Below, piece after piece: positions 1 to 7,920 of a stretch of DNA of 44,222 nucleotides. Source of the stretch: Nitrososphaerota archaeon. Its GTDB lineage: Archaea; Thermoproteota; Nitrososphaeria; Conexivisphaerales; UBA164. Where the stretch lies: contig WYER01000018.1 of the NCBI GenBank assembly GCA_009903795.1, forward strand, positions 1 to 44,222, in the 5' to 3' direction. The notes beneath the pieces were generated by a model. That model had not been told where the DNA came from. It saw nothing but the letters and a program-made list of their open reading frames with translations, and did no database searches. A program made the position numbers and the translations under genes. The stretch's first letter is position 1; each line of letters opens with the position of its first letter.

Positions 1-10
1 GGAAAAAATA

Positions 11-85
11 TTACTGAATGTTTTTTCCAGTAACCTCAATATAAGCATCACCCATATATTCAAGTTCTCTTATTCGCAAACGCAT
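11..85 (-). CDS. tiny ORF downstream of tRNA-Ala, hypothetical
   Basis: A 24-codon reading frame starts 10 nt after the 3' end of the tRNA-Ala gene on the same strand. Its ATG is preceded directly by an AGGTGA Shine-Dalgarno-like string, which overlaps or abuts the start, so spacing is poor. The peptide begins MRLRIRELEYMGDAY and ends in TGKNIQ. Composition looks coding-like but the frame is short and I recognise no family. It could be a real micro-protein, a decayed fragment of a longer gene, or chance. Confidence 0.2.
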   Translation of the reverse strand: MRLRIRELEYMGDAYIEVTGKNIQ

Positions 86-94
86 CACCTAAAT

Positions 95-166
95 TGGACC
101 GGGGGGGACTTGAACCCCCGACCTCCCGCGTGCAAGGCGGGCGTTCTACCCCTGAACTACCGGCCC
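95..166 (-). tRNA. tRNA-Ala (anticodon TGC)
   Basis: Read on the minus strand, this folds as a 72-nt cloverleaf. The acceptor stem is GGGCCGG with CCGGTCC and includes the G3:U70 wobble pair that is the identity element of alanine tRNA; the discriminator is A. The anticodon stem is CCCGC/GCGGG around loop CTTGCAC, giving anticodon TGC. The T-loop is GTTCAAGTC. CCA is not encoded and no intron is present. It is identical to the tRNA-Ala at 30869-30940 apart from the wobble base of the anticodon. Confidence 0.97.
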
Positions 167-774
167 ATTTGTCTGGCTTATCAGCTTTCTTCATCCCTTT
201 TGGTCAGTCCGCCCATCGTAAGACAAGCCATTAGACTGGGCTTTAAACTCACAGCTCCAACTGCAAGTTGGAATTTCCGGTTCATATTCATGCTTTTATG
301 CATGATCATCGCCGGTCATCTTGCCTGTATTTTTTAGGCAAGGCCACCTCAGGCAAAAAATTTACCTTAAATTTACTTATAAGCATTTCTCTGAGCTCTT
401 CACGGCCTTGAAGCAGCAATGGTTCTAGAGGCCATAAGGTTACACAACTTACGAGTAATACTCAGTAGAAAACATAGGGTACAAGAGCAGCTTTCAGAAT
501 GAACTAACAAGTCAGTGCCTTCCTGAGCAGGCTCAGGCACCCAGCTATAAATTGACCAGTTTGCGTCATAAAAACAAAGATCGAACGTCTTACAAAAGAG
601 TTATAGTTGTTCCGACTTTGCAATAATATTGCTCGTTTGTATTGGATATGTTACTTACAGCTATTACAGATCCTTTGTTGCGTCACCGCCTCAGCAAAAA
701 CAACTTTTTATAAGGTAAAGAGAGGAGGTTAGAACTCATTTTCATAAATTTAAAAAACTAACTATTTTTATTTC
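167..774. other. gene-poor gap with decayed minus-strand reading frames
   Basis: No intact standard gene is visible in these 608 bases. On the minus strand a frame ending at a TGA at 306-308 reads through about 45 codons (roughly 306-447, containing LLLQGREELREMLISKF) with stops further upstream, so it looks like the tail of a broken gene. A 40-codon ORF follows at 181-303. TATA-like strings on the minus strand lie at 374-385 (GCTTATAAGTAA) and 701-714 (CTTATAAAAAGTTG). Strong hairpins occur at 319-343 (CTTGCCT/AGGCAAG) and 511-540. I cannot assign a family. Confidence 0.4.
181..303 (-). CDS. small 40-aa ORF, hypothetical
   Basis: A 40-codon frame starting MHKSMNMNRKFQLAVGA and ending TKRDEES. 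It lies just upstream of tRNA-Ala on the same strand, and about 50 nt downstream of where transcription from the TATA-like string at 374-385 would begin. No family is recognised and no clear Shine-Dalgarno is seen. The sequence also forms hairpins, for example CCAACT/AGTTGG, so a non-coding role or chance is equally possible. Confidence 0.2.
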   Translation of the reverse strand: MHKSMNMNRKFQLAVGAVSLKPSLMACLTMGGLTKRDEES

Positions 775-1167
775 TCATGATTTTATACGAACTATTTTTA
801 TTTTGTCCATAACTTTCCAATATTCTACTTCTTGTCCTTCCTTTATTCTAGGTTTAAGATCTTCCTCTATGTATTCAGCTTCAAGAGTCTGAAAAGTTTG
901 AAGGTCCATAAGTTGCACAACATTTCCCGTAACGCTAAGTACTTGGCCAGAACCTTTTTCAATTATAGGTACTTCAATCTTTGATTCTGATGGACCTACA
1001 TAACTTTTTTTAGCTCCTGTAAATATATCAATTCCTACCAGCCTGACTTTAGCGCTTCCGTGTTTTCCGGGTTTGCTTTTTTCAACTTCCACAACTTTGC
1101 ATGGGGAGTTATCGATCATTATGTATGAACCCTCTTTGATATCTCCTAATTCCATAGGTTTTGTCAT
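775..1167 (-). CDS. eif5A: translation factor aIF5A
   Basis: Archaeal homologue of eIF5A/EF-P, which binds the ribosomal E site and relieves stalling at difficult peptide bonds. The 130-residue length is normal. The N-terminal SH3-like domain carries the hypusination loop KSKPGKHGSAK, with Lys35 as the predicted site for deoxyhypusine formation; the C-terminal OB-fold domain follows from about residue 70. A TATA-like AAATTTAATTAAG on the minus strand at 1190-1202 lies about 25 nt before the ATG, indicating a leaderless monocistronic transcript. It stands alone, divergent from trm1. Confidence 0.95.
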   Translation of the reverse strand: MTKPMELGDIKEGSYIMIDNSPCKVVEVEKSKPGKHGSAKVRLVGIDIFTGAKKSYVGPSESKIEVPIIEKGSGQVLSVTGNVVQLMDLQTFQTLEAEYIEEDLKPRIKEGQEVEYWKVMDKIKIVRIKS

Positions 1168-1280
1168 ACATCAATATATGCATAACAGGCTTAATTAAAT
1201 TTTTCAAAGATAACGCAAAAATAAGTAATGATTGCATGCATAATTTCATAACATAGAAAGCCTTTTAAAGGCGAAATAGA

Positions 1281-1351
1281 TTTTTATAAATACATGACGA
1301 AACTGAACTGCGTTGATGGCTCTGCCAAATGAAATGATGCACCTCGGCTGA
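1281..1351 (+). promoter_or_regulatory. trm1 promoter and 11-codon upstream ORF
   Basis: TTTTTATAAA at 1281-1290 is a good archaeal TATA box. Transcription about 25 nt downstream would begin near 1310-1316, at the ATG of an 11-codon ORF (1316-1351, MALPNEMMHLG) that ends 5 nt before the trm1 ATG. This would be a leaderless upstream ORF, in a different frame from trm1. The function is inference. Confidence 0.4.
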
Positions 1352-1356
1352 TCTTC

Positions 1357-2478
1357 ATGCAGAAAAATCAGGTAGAAGAAGGAAATGTAAAAATAGTAAC
1401 GAAGATTGGCAATGATACTGCTTTTTATAATCCGTTGGGCAAATTTTCAAGAAGTATTTTTGTTAAAATTTTTAGTGCATACGCAATATCCAGAGGCGGA
1501 AATTTAACTTACGCGGAGCCATTTTCAGGAAGTGGGATAAAAGGCATAAGGCTTTCTGTTGAAGGTGAAGGATTTTCTACTTTTATCTTTAATGATATAG
1601 ATGAAGGAAGTTTAAGAATCACAAAAGAAAACTGGGAAAACAACTCGGTAAAGGGAGAAGGAATTTTCTATAACCTTGATGCAAACGATTTTTTTCAGAG
1701 CTTGGTTAACAAGGGAAGAGTAGATGGTTTGGACGTCGACCCTTTTGGCTCATCATCGCCTTATATTTTTAATGCTATAAGAGCAGTTAAAGGTGGAGGG
1801 CTAATCTCTTTTACTTTTACAGATACACAGGTTTTGGGTGGCATACATTCTGAAGCTTTAGAAAAAAGGTATCACATTAGGGCAAAAAAAGTTCAATTTC
1901 TAAAAGAGCTCCAGGCAAGGATCGCAATAACCAACGTGATTTTAGAAGCTTCAATAATCAACATAGCTGCACTTCCTGTTTTTGCTCATGTGGACAAACA
2001 TTATGTAAGAACATACCACATTATAAAGCCAAAAGCTTCTCTTTCAAGCGAACTTATTAAAAACATAAAGTATATAACTGTTAGCGATTGTGGCTATAAT
2101 TCATTGGAAGAAGCTTTATATTGTCCTTACTGCGGTAAGCCTACAGATAGCATAGGACCTTTATATGTCGGTAACATATTTAACAAAGATTTAATAAAAA
2201 AAGCCCATGAATTATCTAAAGACTGTAAAAGTTGTGCAGAACTTTTTGAAATAGCATTAGAAGAAAACGATAATATTCCATTTTTTTATGACACTAGGTA
2301 TCTGGCTTCAATACTAAGAACAGCAACACCTTCAAAAAACATGTTACTAAAAATGTTAAGGGCTTCAGGCTTTAAGTCATCACCAACCGTTTTTTGCCCT
2401 ACAGGGATTAAAACTTGCGCGCCTTTTGGTGTTTTAGAATCAATGTTTTACGTGAAAGAGAGTTTAGCAAAAACATGA
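1357..2478 (+). CDS. trm1: tRNA (guanine26-N2)-dimethyltransferase Trm1
   Basis: S-adenosylmethionine-dependent enzyme that makes m2G and m2,2G at position 26 of tRNA. The 373-residue length is normal for archaeal Trm1. The N-terminal Rossmann methyltransferase domain has the FYNP segment (about residues 24-27), the SAM-binding stretch YAEPFSGSGIKGIR, and the catalytic DPFGS motif at residues 128-132. A CPYCG pair and a CKSC pair in the C-terminal half probably form a small zinc site. The ATG is the only in-frame start after the promoter at 1281. The gene ends just before a copy of the IS left-end string at 2484. Confidence 0.95.
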   Translation: MQKNQVEEGNVKIVTKIGNDTAFYNPLGKFSRSIFVKIFSAYAISRGGNLTYAEPFSGSGIKGIRLSVEGEGFSTFIFNDIDEGSLRITKENWENNSVKGEGIFYNLDANDFFQSLVNKGRVDGLDVDPFGSSSPYIFNAIRAVKGGGLISFTFTDTQVLGGIHSEALEKRYHIRAKKVQFLKELQARIAITNVILEASIINIAALPVFAHVDKHYVRTYHIIKPKASLSSELIKNIKYITVSDCGYNSLEEALYCPYCGKPTDSIGPLYVGNIFNKDLIKKAHELSKDCKSCAELFEIALEENDNIPFFYDTRYLASILRTATPSKNMLLKMLRASGFKSSPTVFCPTGIKTCAPFGVLESMFYVKESLAKT

Positions 2479-2866
2479 TGCGCGTTAAGAGGCGAAAGCC
2501 ATCCTCAACAAGCTGTAGACAGCACATATAGAAATAATGTTTTTAAAAGCATTATGAACACGATCTTTAAAATTATACATAACTCTGGAAAGAATAGAGG
2601 GTTCTGCAGACTTTGGTTAAGGAAATTTGCAATGTCTTAAATAAAATAAAATTTAATGATAAAGTCGTTCTGTGTGTAATGCATGCTAGATACAGAGTAT
2701 TATCACGCCAATATGATTGATAATAATTCTTTGTGTAAAAGCTAAGCGATAAACTGTGAAAGTCTAACTGCATAGTTGACAGCTAAAGCAACGATTTAGA
2801 ATCTTAGAATCGTGCTCATAATTTACAGAATGATTATAAACATGTGAGATTGAAAGGTTTACAGCT
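2479..2866. other. intergenic gap with IS left-end remnant
   Basis: The 15-mer GTTAAGAGGCGAAAG at 2484-2498 is identical to the left boundary of the tnpB element at 40784-40798. The following bases align only loosely with that element (an AT-rich leader, then a GAAAGAATAGAGG string near 2590). I see no intact gene here. The likely promoter of the next gene is GATTATAAAC at 2832-2841. Confidence 0.45.
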
Positions 2867-3808
2867 TTGAAAATTGTTTTTTTAGGAACCTCGGCAGCTG
2901 TACCTACAAAAGAAAGGAACACGACTTCAATTTACATAGTGACAACAAACGGCGCTTATCTTTTTGATGCTGGTGAAGGGTTGCAAAAACAGCTTCAGAT
3001 AGCTAGGTTAAACCCGATAAAGATCAAGGCTGTATTTATCTCGCACATGCATTTTGATCACGTACTTGGCCTTCCAGGCCTTTTAATGACTATGGCTTTG
3101 ATGAATAGGAAAGAACCTTTAACAATTGTGGGTACTAGAAAACTTTTTCAATTTTTAAAGATGCTTAATGAAAAATTTTATATGGATTTAACGTTTGGCG
3201 TTGAATTCGTCGAGGCACATCAGGGCAGCGTTTACGAAAACAAAGAAATAAAAGTTGTAGCTTTTCCAACTATTCACAGCACTGAGTCTTATGCGTACAG
3301 AATATATGAGTACAAATTAAAAAGAAAATTTTACCCAGAAAAGGCATTAAAACTGGGTATACCACGCGGACCCCTATGGAATAAACTCCAGCTCGGAAAT
3401 AGCATTATTTTAAACGGCAGAAAAATTACTCCAGAAATGGTAAGTGATCCCCCGCCACCACCAGTTTCTGTGTCCATAAGCGGAGATACTGCATATTTTG
3501 ATGAGCTAATAGATTTTTTTAAGGAGTCTGACGTGCTTATTTATGAGTCAACGTTTTCAAAAGAACTTGAGAACAAAGCTAACGAAATGCTTCACTCAAC
3601 TTCAGAACAAGCTGCGCTAGCGGCTTTAAAATCTGGCGTTAAACTTTTAGTGCTGTACCACTTTAGCGAGAGGTACAAAAACACAAAGCTTCTTGAAGAA
3701 GAAGCAAAAAAGATATTCCCTAACACGGTAGCGGCAAAAGATTTTATGTGTATAAAAATTGAAGATAATGATATAAGCACTATAGATAATATTGAAAAGT
3801 GTGAGTAA
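2867..3808 (+). CDS. rnz: ribonuclease Z (tRNA 3' processing endonuclease)
   Basis: Metallo-beta-lactamase-fold nuclease that removes the 3' trailer of tRNA precursors. The short form (313 residues) is usual for archaea. The signature HxHxDH is present as SHMHFDHVLGLPG with His60, His62, Asp64 and His65; later ligands are in FPTIHS, SGDTAYFDE and LYHFSERY. A TTG start is chosen because the protein would otherwise lose its first beta strand (KIVFLGTSAAVP); GAAAGGT lies 8 nt upstream and a TATA box GATTATAAAC at 2832. Its tail overlaps the start of the next gene by a few bases, suggesting co-transcription. Confidence 0.95.
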   Translation: MKIVFLGTSAAVPTKERNTTSIYIVTTNGAYLFDAGEGLQKQLQIARLNPIKIKAVFISHMHFDHVLGLPGLLMTMALMNRKEPLTIVGTRKLFQFLKMLNEKFYMDLTFGVEFVEAHQGSVYENKEIKVVAFPTIHSTESYAYRIYEYKLKRKFYPEKALKLGIPRGPLWNKLQLGNSIILNGRKITPEMVSDPPPPPVSVSISGDTAYFDELIDFFKESDVLIYESTFSKELENKANEMLHSTSEQAALAALKSGVKLLVLYHFSERYKNTKLLEEEAKKIFPNTVAAKDFMCIKIEDNDISTIDNIEKCE

Positions 3809-4616
3809 TTCTCAGGGAACATATTTATACGTACAATGGGACACGTCAGACACAATCCTTCTCTCATATTATTTAGTAATAAACGGCGAGGTAAAGGTTA
3901 GCGGATATTATTCTTTAAGGGCTAATCCAAACAAAATACTTAAGTCGCTTAAAGACATAGCGAAAAAGTACGGCGTTGAAAGGTTCATTATACAGAACAG
4001 CTTAGAGCTTAGCAAAGAAAAGCTTCAAAAAGACGGTTTAGGAGCGACGGAAAGCCAGAAATGGATACTAAAGCTTAGAAAAGTAGACCAGATTTTTCAA
4101 TCATTAACTCAATCAAACAACGGATTCAGCTATGAGATAAAAGATAGCATATATTCATCAGTTAAATGTTCCTTAGGCAGATTTATAAAAATCAATGAAA
4201 ACGGAGAAGCCTTGTTTGAAAATGTAAAAATCAAACTTCCCAGGTCAGTTCTTGAATACGCCGCATATCTTTATGAAAGTTTGATCGTGCCAGGCATAAC
4301 TTTTATCAGATATATAGACGATAAAAACGAAAATTACGAAATAATATTGACTCAGGATAAAAAAATCTCTGTGCCTCTGGGGGAAAAAATTAAGGGTTAT
4401 TTAGTTGTATGGCTAAGAGAAGAAGAAAATGATTTGGTAGCAAACATAAGCACAGGCAGAACGTTATCTGAAGCTATGAAAAAGCACAAGAAGATAGTAC
4501 TAAAAAAAATGATTGAATGGATAAACAAGAGCAAGGAAACCAGCTTTTTGATTTCTATCGTTACGCTTGACCACACAAAAATAAACGAACTAATACGCAA
4601 AATTAAGGAAAAATAG
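3801..4616 (+). CDS. hypothetical protein, co-transcribed with RNase Z
   Basis: A protein of about 271 residues that I do not recognise. It overlaps the last 8 bases of rnz if the GTG at 3801 is used; a TTG at 3792 would add three residues. It has no signal peptide or transmembrane segment, and looks like a soluble alpha/beta protein: an N-terminal strand (TYLYVQWD), a lysine-rich centre and a C-terminal helix (KINELIRKIKEK). The coupling with rnz hints at an RNA or housekeeping role but nothing in the sequence proves it. It converges on the DUF354 gene with a gap of one base. Confidence 0.75.
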   Translation: MSNSQGTYLYVQWDTSDTILLSYYLVINGEVKVSGYYSLRANPNKILKSLKDIAKKYGVERFIIQNSLELSKEKLQKDGLGATESQKWILKLRKVDQIFQSLTQSNNGFSYEIKDSIYSSVKCSLGRFIKINENGEALFENVKIKLPRSVLEYAAYLYESLIVPGITFIRYIDDKNENYEIILTQDKKISVPLGEKIKGYLVVWLREEENDLVANISTGRTLSEAMKKHKKIVLKKMIEWINKSKETSFLISIVTLDHTKINELIRKIKEK

Positions 4617-4617
4617 C

Positions 4618-5625
4618 TTAATTTCGAACTAAAAATAAACTTTTTAAAATTTTATATATCTCAGCTGAAGCATCAGGAAGCTTAGGAACTGGTAACTTTT
4701 CACTCGTTTGAAAAAATTCTTTTATCTTTTTAGGGTCTGATTCTCTTCTTAAATACCCTTTTCTTAAGAGGTATTCTTCAACATCGGTTTTGTAAGAAAA
4801 AACACTTACGGTCTTTATCCCTAAAAGAATGGCTTCAACGCTCATCGTTCCTCCCCCTCCTATGAATGCATACGAATTTTCAAGAACGTTAGGTCCAAAG
4901 AACTCTCCGCCGTAGATAATTAAGTTATTTGAAACCTTTTCAACGTTAAAATATCTTTTAAGAAGAATTACTTTTTTATCAGGGTACTCGCTAGCAACAT
5001 TAAGCGCAAACGTTTCAAAATTTATAAAATCTTTAACATAAGATGCCATGTATTCAATTTCCCTTATAACGATAGCCCCAGTTGAAGCCAGTTCTATTTT
5101 GTTTTTAGGAGGCCAGATATGCTTTCTGTATAACCATGAAGTCGGGTCTAAACTTTTGTACTTTATAATCCTTTCATACTCTATACCATATTTTGCAAAC
5201 TTATTCTTTTTAATAATCCATGGCGTCAACAAATAGCTTGATAGTGGTACGGTTAACTTGCAAACGAACACGCTGTGTGGGGAATCACATATGAGTACAT
5301 GTGGAATACTAAGGCCAAAGGACACCCTTGCTGCTTCAGGGCTACCAAAAGAAACGCTTAATTCAGGCTTTAAATCGGCTATAAGAGATGATAGCTCAAG
5401 CATCCTTTTTCCGCTTTGAAGAAGTTTTGCTTTTAGATCACCTCCTCCGTGAGATCCAACTATAAAGTGTTTTGATTCAAGCTTTATCCTTTTATAAACC
5501 CTTTCAAGCTCTTCGTACTCTCTTAAAGTTACAAACACTTCATGACCATCTTTTATGAAATTCTCTTCCAACGCTTTAGTCATGAGGTAATGCTTTGGAG
5601 TTAAGGCGTCAATCCATATCTTCAA
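4618..5625 (-). CDS. DUF354 family protein, glycosyltransferase-B-like
   Basis: A 335-residue protein of the archaeal DUF354 family (known from other archaea, GT-B-like fold, substrate unknown). The N-terminus KIWIDALTPKH resembles the first Rossmann strand typical of the family, and the C-terminal half has the glycine-rich loop IGGGGTMSVEAILLGI, which in GT-B enzymes binds the nucleotide-sugar phosphate. No membrane segment is present. It starts inside the stop codon of the preceding btpA gene (ATGA-type overlap), so the two are translationally coupled. Confidence 0.75.
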   Translation of the reverse strand: MKIWIDALTPKHYLMTKALEENFIKDGHEVFVTLREYEELERVYKRIKLESKHFIVGSHGGGDLKAKLLQSGKRMLELSSLIADLKPELSVSFGSPEAARVSFGLSIPHVLICDSPHSVFVCKLTVPLSSYLLTPWIIKKNKFAKYGIEYERIIKYKSLDPTSWLYRKHIWPPKNKIELASTGAIVIREIEYMASYVKDFINFETFALNVASEYPDKKVILLKRYFNVEKVSNNLIIYGGEFFGPNVLENSYAFIGGGGTMSVEAILLGIKTVSVFSYKTDVEEYLLRKGYLRRESDPKKIKEFFQTSEKLPVPKLPDASAEIYKILKSLFLVRN

Positions 5626-6407
5626 CTTATTATCTCCATGAGCTTCTTTACCCTTTCAGGATCAACAGGGTTTTCTATTTTTCCTTTTTCTTTAAAGTAA
5701 GTGCCGACTATTGCGCCGTCTGCATGTTTTAAAAGCACCTTTGCGTTATCAGGAGTTAGACCGCTTCCTATTAGTACAGGGATTTTAACCTTCTCTTTGA
5801 CAGCTTTAACTTCTTCAAGAGATGGAGGGTTGCCTGTCCTTGAACCTGTTATTATTATTGCATCAGCCATACCCCTTTCTTCAGCGTCAACTGCTGATTC
5901 TTCAACTGGCCTTTGCAGCATAGGGTATGAATGTTTTACGTGAACGTCAGCCAGAACAGCCACTTTTGAGCCCAAATAATTTCTAAAGCGCATAAGGTAA
6001 GGCGCGCAACCCTCTATTATTCCCTGATCCGTAATGTACGCTTCGTTAAGCACGTTCACCCTTATGAAATCCAGTTCAAAAGCTTCTGCCAGAGATAATG
6101 CTCCGATGCAGCCGTTCCTTAACAGGTTTATGCCAACTGGCACAGAAACATTCTTTTTTATCTCACATATTACTCTTGCAAATGAAGCCATGGTTTCTGG
6201 GTTTGAGCTAGGGTCTTTAAAGTAAGGCACGTCCCAGAAGTTTTCTACCATAACTCCATCAACTCCCCCTTCCTGAAGATTTTTGAGGTCCCTAATCGCC
6301 AGCTCAATGACAGAATTTAAACCGCTATATTTAGGAGAACCCAACAAGGGCTTCAAATGGATCATTCCAATTATAAAAGGTCTTTTTTTAAAAGGGAGCT
6401 CAGTCAT
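5622..6407 (-). CDS. BtpA family protein (TIM-barrel)
   Basis: A 261-residue BtpA/SgcQ-family protein. BtpA was named for photosystem I biogenesis in cyanobacteria, but archaeal members have no photosynthetic role and their reaction is unknown. Family features visible are IGMIHLKPLLGSP near the N-terminus, VDGVMVENFWD, ADVHVKHSYPM in the middle, and the phosphate-binding GSGLTPDN with DGAIVGTYFK near the C-terminus. Together these describe a TIM barrel with a C-terminal phosphate site. It is first gene of a two-gene operon with the DUF354 protein and is divergent from cysteine synthase. Confidence 0.85.
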   Translation of the reverse strand: MTELPFKKRPFIIGMIHLKPLLGSPKYSGLNSVIELAIRDLKNLQEGGVDGVMVENFWDVPYFKDPSSNPETMASFARVICEIKKNVSVPVGINLLRNGCIGALSLAEAFELDFIRVNVLNEAYITDQGIIEGCAPYLMRFRNYLGSKVAVLADVHVKHSYPMLQRPVEESAVDAEERGMADAIIITGSRTGNPPSLEEVKAVKEKVKIPVLIGSGLTPDNAKVLLKHADGAIVGTYFKEKGKIENPVDPERVKKLMEIIS

Positions 6408-6512
6408 TTTTATAAAAAATTGTCTTTTTGATAAGATTAAAACTTTTGCTTTTTAAAAGGGCAAAAAAAGAAAGAGTTAAAAACTAACACCTTAACCCAA
6501 TTATGATCAAAG

Positions 6513-7565
6513 ATGAGTACAAACTGGAGCGCAAATTCAAAGGCTTTCGAAAGTCTGCTTGAAGCGATAGGGCGTACGCCTATGGTAAAATTGCAGAATA
6601 TACCAAAAGATGCCGGAATAAAAGCAACTATTTACGCAAAGCTCGACTACCTTAACCCTTCAGGAAGCTTGAAAGACAGAGTTTATTACAGAATGATAAC
6701 AGAAGCAATAAAGAGAGGAGACCTTAAGCCTGGAATGGAAATCATAGAAGTTAGTACAGGAAATGCAGGCATTGCTTGCACCTGGATAGGAACTCTTTTG
6801 GGGTATAAGGTAACTATAGTAATGCCTGCCGGCATGTCTGAAGAAAGGAAAAAACTCATAAGGGCATTAGGTGGCAACATAATAGAAACGCCAGGAGCAG
6901 AAAGTGACGCAGACATATCATACGAAGTAGCTATGAAGATGTACAAAGAGCATCCAGAAAAATACTGGTTCCCAGATCAGTACTCTAACCCAGACGCAGT
7001 CGCGGCACATCATGATACAACAGGCGCTGAAATATGGGAACAGACAGGAGGAAAAGTTGATGCTCTTGTTTTAACGCAAGGAACAGGTGGAACTCTTACT
7101 GGTGCAGGCAGGTATTTAAGGGAGAAGAACCCGAAAGTGAAACTTTATGCGGTTGAACCTACAGAAGCACCAATGCTTTCCAAGAGAAAATGGGGAAGCC
7201 ATAAGATCGAAGGTATAGGAGATGGGTTTGTGCCAAGAAACTTAGACGTCAGCATGCTTGATGGTGTTGTGACCGTAAGCTCAGACGAGGCAATATATTA
7301 TGCCAAGCAGCTAATGCTGAAGGAAAAGATACTAGCTGGAATTTCATCTGGAGCTAACGTTGCAGCAGCTATAAAAGTAGCTAAAAAGCATCCAGAATTA
7401 AAACATATAGTTGTCATGATGAATGACTCAGCTATGAGGTATTTCACAACAGAGCTGTTTGATGTTAAAAAGGTTGTAGAGATTCCTGAAAGAGAACATC
7501 CAATAGACGAGTACACGAAGGAGCAACTAGATAAGTATCAGTCAAAGTGGGAAATAATCGAATAA
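6513..7565 (+). CDS. cysK: cysteine synthase family PLP enzyme
   Basis: Fold-type II pyridoxal-phosphate enzyme that replaces the beta substituent of O-acetylserine or O-phosphoserine with sulfide to give cysteine. At 350 residues it is slightly longer than bacterial CysK. The PLP lysine is Lys54 in NPSGSLKDR; the substrate loop is STGNAGIA (81-88); the phosphate-binding glycine loop is GTGGTLTGAG (190-199); GIGDGFVP and GISSGA follow. The gene cannot be separated by eye from archaeal O-phosphoserine sulfhydrylase or cystathionine beta-synthase-like forms. A TATA-like GAGTTAAAAAC at 6474-6484 precedes a nearly leaderless ATG. Confidence 0.9.
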   Translation: MSTNWSANSKAFESLLEAIGRTPMVKLQNIPKDAGIKATIYAKLDYLNPSGSLKDRVYYRMITEAIKRGDLKPGMEIIEVSTGNAGIACTWIGTLLGYKVTIVMPAGMSEERKKLIRALGGNIIETPGAESDADISYEVAMKMYKEHPEKYWFPDQYSNPDAVAAHHDTTGAEIWEQTGGKVDALVLTQGTGGTLTGAGRYLREKNPKVKLYAVEPTEAPMLSKRKWGSHKIEGIGDGFVPRNLDVSMLDGVVTVSSDEAIYYAKQLMLKEKILAGISSGANVAAAIKVAKKHPELKHIVVMMNDSAMRYFTTELFDVKKVVEIPEREHPIDEYTKEQLDKYQSKWEIIE

Positions 7566-7578
7566 AAGATTAAATTTT

Positions 7579-7920
7579 TTAAGATATATTTATTTTTGTT
7601 TTCTTTTCACGTTTCTTAGGTATTTCTATGATAAGTAAACCATTTTTAAAAGTAGCTTTAACACTTTCAGGATCTATTTTTATTGGAAGGGATATTTTTT
7701 TCCTGAACTTGTTAACCTCAATTCTTCTTCCAAAACCTTCAAATGATGACCAGAAGACTTTTTTGTTCATCGTAGCAATAATCTCAAGTTCGTTTTCTTT
7801 TACGTACATTTCTATCTGATTCTTATCTGTTATAAATGGTAAGTCTATAGTTATGATATAGCCATCAGATGTTTCGTAAATTTCACTTAAAGGTTCTATG
7901 TGGTATGTCATTTTAATCAC
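7579..7920 (-). CDS. hsp20: small heat-shock protein Hsp20 family
   Basis: ATP-independent holdase of the alpha-crystallin family, 113 residues. The alpha-crystallin domain fills most of the protein, starting near YIITIDLPFI; its hallmark A-x-x-x-N-G-L-L strand is present as ATFKNGLLIIEIPKK near the C-terminus. The IxI tail motif is present as KINIS. N-terminal region is very short. The start is probably the GTG that overlaps the stop codon of the PAC2 gene (GTGA); an ATG three codons later is an alternative. The overlap indicates a two-gene operon joining two proteostasis proteins. Confidence 0.9.
   Translation of the reverse strand: MIKMTYHIEPLSEIYETSDGYIITIDLPFITDKNQIEMYVKENELEIIATMNKKVFWSSFEGFGRRIEVNKFRKKISLPIKIDPESVKATFKNGLLIIEIPKKREKKTKINIS

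Noticed and set aside
190-360. H/ACA-like guide RNA upstream of tRNA-Ala (GGCTT/AAGCC stem with ACA after it)
   Set aside because: The upper stem and K-turn are not convincing and several other folds are equally possible.
1294-1352. C/D box sRNA before trm1 (TGATG and CTGA strings)
   Set aside because: The spacing between boxes does not allow 10-12 nt guides between C and D' and between C' and D. The strings are better explained by the short upstream ORF.
2573-2773. 66-codon minus-strand ORF between trm1 and rnz
   Set aside because: No ribosome-binding site, no recognisable domain and amino-acid composition typical of AT-rich non-coding sequence.
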